Positions 5,980 to 8,655 of a stretch of DNA of 8,655 nucleotides are shown piece after piece; position 1 is the first letter of the stretch; the number at the start of each line of letters is the position of its first letter. Origin of the DNA: Gemmatimonadota bacterium (lineage in GTDB: Bacteria > Gemmatimonadota > Gemmatimonadetes > Gemmatimonadales > Gemmatimonadaceae); the NCBI GenBank assembly GCA_028287225.1, contig JAQBPZ010000299.1:1-8655 (forward strand), read 5' to 3'. Below the pieces are notes generated by a model, which saw only the letters and a list, made by a program, of their open reading frames with translations, made no database searches and was not told the DNA's origin. Position numbers and translations under genes: made by a program.

Positions 5980-6576
5980 TCATCCATTGTAGATCATGCC
6001 GCTTCTCGTGCGGTACAGCTCGAGCACCTCCCGCGCCTCGTCGCGCAGGAGGTCGCGGACGATCTCGATGCCGCGCTCCTCGAGGTAGACGTACGAGGCG
6101 GGAAATACCGGGCCCTCCTCGAAGTTCAGGCGCGAGGCATCCGCGCGCCCCGCGCCATAGACCACGCGCTTGACCCCGCTCCAGAGCGTGGCGCCGAGGC
6201 ACATCGCGCACGGCTCGCATGAGGTGAACAGCTCGTGGACCGGCTGGCCCGGCGAGCTCAGCGAGAAGGAGCCCACCGCCTGCTGGGCCATCATGAACGC
6301 CACCATCTCGCCGTGCAGGGTGCAGTTGTTCAGGCGGACGACGCTGTTCATGCCCACGGCGACCAGCCTGCCGGTCGCCCTTTCATATATGGCGGCGCCG
6401 AATGGCCCTCCCGTGCTCCGCTCCACGTTGGCGCGCGACACGGCGATCGCGAGTTGCATCTTTTCCGTGTCTGTTACGTATGTCTTATCGAAGTCGACGA
6501 TGTCGGACACCCAGGCTGGGTATTCGATGCGGACGACGGGACCGCTCGGGCGCGTTCTGGACGGGTGGTCGGACAT
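5980..6576 (-). CDS. guaD: Cytidine deaminase-superfamily purine deaminase, probably guanine deaminase
   Basis: Zinc-dependent deaminase, probably converting guanine to xanthine and so feeding urate formation. The 198-aa protein shows the deaminase core: GGPFGA (56-61), the zinc/proton-shuttle motif TLHGE (86-90; H88 zinc ligand, E90 catalytic) and TSCEPCAMCLGA (118-129; C123 and C126 zinc ligands). TSCEPCxMCLGA and GGPFGA match bacterial GuaD of the Bacillus type closely. HGE replaces the more usual HAE, which the family tolerates. The N-terminal ~38 residues (with IEYPAWVSDIVDFD) go beyond short GuaD proteins. The ATG at 6576 is preferred because the longer frame to 6654 is arginine-rich and unlike the family. 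No clear ribosome site is visible. A nucleoside deaminase or TadA-like role is possible, but the surrounding purine genes favour guanine or guanosine. It is transcribed toward the aldolase and puuD. Confidence 0.82.
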   Translation of the reverse strand: MSDHPSRTRPSGPVVRIEYPAWVSDIVDFDKTYVTDTEKMQLAIAVSRANVERSTGGPFGAAIYERATGRLVAVGMNSVVRLNNCTLHGEMVAFMMAQQAVGSFSLSSPGQPVHELFTSCEPCAMCLGATLWSGVKRVVYGAGRADASRLNFEEGPVFPASYVYLEERGIEIVRDLLRDEAREVLELYRTRSGMIYNG

Positions 6577-6673
6577 GACGGACAAGGTGCAAGCTCGTCT
6601 TCGATGGCGCGAGGTGCAGTCCGCACGGCCGCGCGATCTGTCCGCCTTTCGCACCGGGTGATACTCTCTCGGA
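6577..6673. promoter_or_regulatory. Divergent intergenic region between guaD-like gene and NfeD-like gene
   Basis: This 97-bp gap separates two divergent genes and marks the boundary between the purine locus and the NfeD-flotillin pair, so it should hold both promoters. The only hexamer with any resemblance to a -10 box is GATACT (6660-6665) on the plus strand, just 8 nt before the NfeD-like ATG. If used it would give an almost leaderless mRNA. No matching -35 box, operator palindrome or Shine-Dalgarno sequence is convincing on either strand. The promoter role is inferred from gene orientation. Confidence 0.3.
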
Positions 6674-7300
6674 ATGGACTTCTACGGTATTGCGCTCGCC
6701 ACCGGCGCCACGGGACTCGTGGCGATGGCGATCGGTGGATTCTCGCACGGCGCCGGACATGCCGGACATGCCGGGCATGCGGGCCACGGTGGGCACGACC
6801 TGCATGCGGGGCACACCGGTCATGCGGGACACGCCGCCCACGCACATGGCCAGCACGGCGGCGACCAGGGTGGCAACTGGGTCCACTCGCTCCTCTCGCC
6901 ACGCGTCCTGTTCGCCCTGCTCGTCGGCTTCGGCGCGGGCGGGCTGCTCGCCGGCCCACTCGGCGAGCCCTGGCGCGCCGGCGCGGCCATCCTCGGCGCC
7001 GCCGGCTTCGAGACGCTGCTCGTCGGCCCCATCTGGCGGTTCCTCTTCCGCTTCGAGTCGTCGCCCGCCGCGACGCTGGAGACGTCGATCGACGACGAGG
7101 CCCGCGCCGTGAGCGGCTTCGATGCGCGCGGGCAGGGCCTCGTCGCGCTGGAGGTGGATGGGCAGATCGTCCAGCTGCTCGCCAGCCTGGAGCCCGAGGA
7201 GCTGGGCCGCGGCGTCCGAATCCGCAGCGGCGACATCGTGCGCATCGCGGCGGTCGACGCGACGCGCGGAAGCTGCACCGTTCGGCAGAACGACCGCTGA
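6674..7300 (+). CDS. NfeD/YqiJ-like membrane protein with histidine-repeat loop, flotillin partner
   Basis: A 208-aa membrane protein. Predicted layout: membrane segment 1 (about 4-22), a histidine-rich loop (25-71), membrane segments 2 (78-97) and 3 (101-120), and a soluble C-terminal domain (about 135-205) with the short beta-strand pattern of an NfeD OB fold (RAVSGFDARGQGLVALEVDG, then RIRSGDIVRIAAVD). The TM-loop-TM-TM-OB order and length match the E. coli YqiJ class of NfeD-like proteins, and the flotillin gene 97 nt downstream is the standard partner, so it probably works with flotillin in membrane microdomain organisation. The loop is unusual: histidine occupies every third position from H29 to H56. 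This suggests metal binding, but could also be relaxed low-complexity sequence. The start at 6674 puts the first membrane segment at the N-terminus. No strong ribosome site is seen. Confidence 0.8.
   Translation: MDFYGIALATGATGLVAMAIGGFSHGAGHAGHAGHAGHGGHDLHAGHTGHAGHAAHAHGQHGGDQGGNWVHSLLSPRVLFALLVGFGAGGLLAGPLGEPWRAGAAILGAAGFETLLVGPIWRFLFRFESSPAATLETSIDDEARAVSGFDARGQGLVALEVDGQIVQLLASLEPEELGRGVRIRSGDIVRIAAVDATRGSCTVRQNDR
6746..6856 (+). repeat. In-frame 9-nt tandem repeat encoding (His-Ala-Gly)-like units
   Basis: Within the NfeD-like gene, degenerate 9-base units of the kind catgccgga run in frame and encode H-A-G, H-G-G and H-T-G triplets. Histidine falls at residues 29, 32, 35, 38, 41, 44, 47, 50, 53 and 56 without a break, with further histidines at 25, 58 and 61. 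The first units are nearly identical at DNA level and later ones have drifted, which suggests expansion by slippage followed by divergence while the amino acid period was kept. Confidence 0.85.
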
Positions 7301-7397
7301 CGTCGTCGTCCTGGCCCCGACGCTTCGCGCGGGGTGAACTCGCGAAGGACCTGCTATTTCCGATCTCTGGTTCGTCCCTCAACCTCGGACTCCTGCA

Positions 7398-8655
7398 ATG
7401 CCTGCCGTACTGATCACCGTCGTCGCCGTCGTCTTCGGCGCGCTCGTCGTCCTTCCCGCCATCGTTGCGTCGTTCCTGCGCAACGTCGACGCGGGCACCA
7501 TTCGCCTCGTGAGCTGGCTCAACGGAGGCAGCGTCATCTACCGCGGTCCCGGCAAGTCGAAGGAGATCCCGCTGCTCACCATCGGCACCACGATCTCCAG
7601 CAAGGTCATCAACGTCGACCTCGACATCACCGACCAGACCGCGGATCTCGACGAGGGCGGTACCCCGCAGCCGATCAAGGTGCGCGTGCTCGCCAGCGCC
7701 ATCGTCTCCGTCGGCGACACCGACCAGCTGATCAAGACCGCGGCGAACCGCTTCTTCGCCAAGCCCGAAGCCGACCAGGTGAACACCCTCACCGACCTGC
7801 TCTCGAGCTCCGCGCGCCGCGCCATCAACCTGCTCACGCATGACCAGCTCTTCTCGGCCAAGTCGGCGCCGCGCGCGCTCACCGCCGGCGCCTCCACCGC
7901 GATGGTTGCGGCCACGGCCAAGCCGCTGTCGGTGCAGACCGTGAGCGGGCAGAGCATGGACACCCTGGAGGACGACGACGATCCGCTCGCGGTGATCATC
8001 CGCAAGGCGTGCTCGCGCGAGCTCACCGACCTGGGGCTCATCTTCAACTCGCTCAACATCAAGGTGGTGCAGAGCGAGGTCGCCGATGCGCGCCGCCGCA
8101 TGTCGGCCGCCGAGGCGCAGGCCACCGCCGACATCGTCTCGGCGCAGCAGGCCCGGCGCTCGCGCGAGGCCGTGCTCGAGGCCGAGCGGATGATCTCGGA
8201 CAAGAATCGTGAGCTGGAGCAGACCAAGGCCGGCAACGCGGCGCTGATCGCGCAGGCCGAGGCGAAGCGCCAGGAGGCGATGGCGGTGCAGCGCACCGCA
8301 GAGCTCGACGCCACGCAGATCGCGCAAGCTCGCGCGGACGCGGCGCGTGTCACCATCGAGGCCCAGGCGAACGCCGAGGCCGAGGCGATCCGGATTCGCA
8401 CCGTGGCATCGGCGCAGGCCGAGGCGATCCAGAAGGTGAACGAGGCCATCGCCGCCGGTGGGGAGAGCTACTTCCGCTATCGGCAGATCGAGATGCTCCC
8501 GATGATCGCCCCGGCGATCGCCGAGGCGCTGGCGCAGGCGCGCATGGTGACGATCAGCGGCGGTGAGGATGGCGGCGCGGCGAACAGCACGACGAACCAG
8601 ATCGCGAGCGTCATCCAGACCGTGATCGCGGCGCAGCTCGTGAGCCGCGGCGGGA
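7398..8655 (+). CDS. Flotillin-family (SPFH/Band 7) protein, 3' end outside window
   Basis: Scaffold protein of membrane microdomains, expected at the inner membrane together with the NfeD-like partner. The frame is open from ATG 7398 to the window edge (419 codons, no stop). Layout: one N-terminal hydrophobic segment (3-27); SPFH domain (about 28-230), starting with NVDAGTIRLVSW and including PIKVRVLASAIVSVGD (92-107) and SELTDLGL-like RELTDLGLIFNSLNIKVV (207-224); a long Ala/Glu/Gln-rich coiled coil (about 232-350) with AEAQA, EAKRQEA and AEAEAIR repeats typical of flotillin; then YFRYRQIEMLPMIAPAIAEAL (358-378) and a Gly/Ala/Thr-rich C-terminal tail. Residues 150-197 look like an inserted linker in the SPFH domain ending in EDDDD. 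It is separated by 97 nt from the NfeD-like gene; that gap has a weak GC hairpin at 7315-7334 without a T-tract. A stomatin-like protein is less likely given the coiled coil. Confidence 0.9.
   Translation, partial: MPAVLITVVAVVFGALVVLPAIVASFLRNVDAGTIRLVSWLNGGSVIYRGPGKSKEIPLLTIGTTISSKVINVDLDITDQTADLDEGGTPQPIKVRVLASAIVSVGDTDQLIKTAANRFFAKPEADQVNTLTDLLSSSARRAINLLTHDQLFSAKSAPRALTAGASTAMVAATAKPLSVQTVSGQSMDTLEDDDDPLAVIIRKACSRELTDLGLIFNSLNIKVVQSEVADARRRMSAAEAQATADIVSAQQARRSREAVLEAERMISDKNRELEQTKAGNAALIAQAEAKRQEAMAVQRTAELDATQIAQARADAARVTIEAQANAEAEAIRIRTVASAQAEAIQKVNEAIAAGGESYFRYRQIEMLPMIAPAIAEALAQARMVTISGGEDGGAANSTTNQIASVIQTVIAAQLVSRGG

Noticed and set aside
5627..5992. 121-codon plus-strand frame through the 206-bp palindrome
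   Set aside because: Its amino acid repeats come only from the palindromic DNA repeat; it overlaps the starts and ends of real genes on the other strand.
6577..6654. Longer start for the guaD-like protein at 6654
   Set aside because: The added 26 residues are Arg-rich and unlike deaminase N-termini, and they would use up most of the divergent promoter gap.
7315..7334. Hairpin between the NfeD-like gene and flotillin as a terminator
   Set aside because: Short GC stem with a bulge and no T-tract, located inside an expected operon; not enough to call a terminator.
6474..8327. 617-codon minus-strand open frame across the NfeD and flotillin genes
   Set aside because: Antisense shadow of two well-supported plus-strand genes in GC-rich DNA; its product is Arg/Gly/Asp-rich with no recognisable domain.

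Overview
The window comes from a GC-rich bacterium. Gene content, codon use and the kinds of interspersed repeats suggest an uncultivated-type soil or freshwater lineage such as Gemmatimonadota. That placement is a guess from general impression; no rRNA or other marker is present.

About three quarters of the window (1-6576) is a purine and ureide degradation locus. On the plus strand lie the 3' part of allantoinase (allB), allantoicase (alc), OHCU decarboxylase (uraD) and 5-hydroxyisourate hydrolase (uraH). They are tightly packed (gaps of 20, -4 and 8 nt), as in an operon. Converging on them from the minus strand are a guanine deaminase-like enzyme (guaD-like), an HpcH/HpaI/CitE-fold aldolase of uncharacterised type, and a PuuD-type membrane urate hydroxylase that lacks the usual cytochrome c tail. 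Together these could take guanine to xanthine and urate through 5-hydroxyisourate, OHCU, allantoin and allantoate to ureidoglycolate plus urea. Xanthine dehydrogenase and a recognisable ureidoglycolate lyase are not in the window. The aldolase-like gene is the obvious candidate for something new at the glyoxylate end of the pathway.

Each of the three gaps beside the minus-strand genes (3006-3284, 4179-4347, 5719-5979) is largely filled by a different nested palindromic repeat. One is a 277-bp element with perfect 28-bp terminal inverted repeats made of GGGATTA units. One is a 147-bp element with perfect 23-bp inverted repeats. One is a 206-bp imperfect palindrome with a second, inner palindrome. 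They look like non-autonomous interspersed elements (MITE/REP-like) confined to spaces between genes.

From 6674 to the end is an unrelated plus-strand pair: a small NfeD/YqiJ-like membrane protein with a striking loop in which every third residue is histidine, and a flotillin (SPFH) protein that runs off the window. This matches the widespread NfeD-flotillin membrane-microdomain operons. No tRNA, rRNA, CRISPR array or transposase gene was seen.
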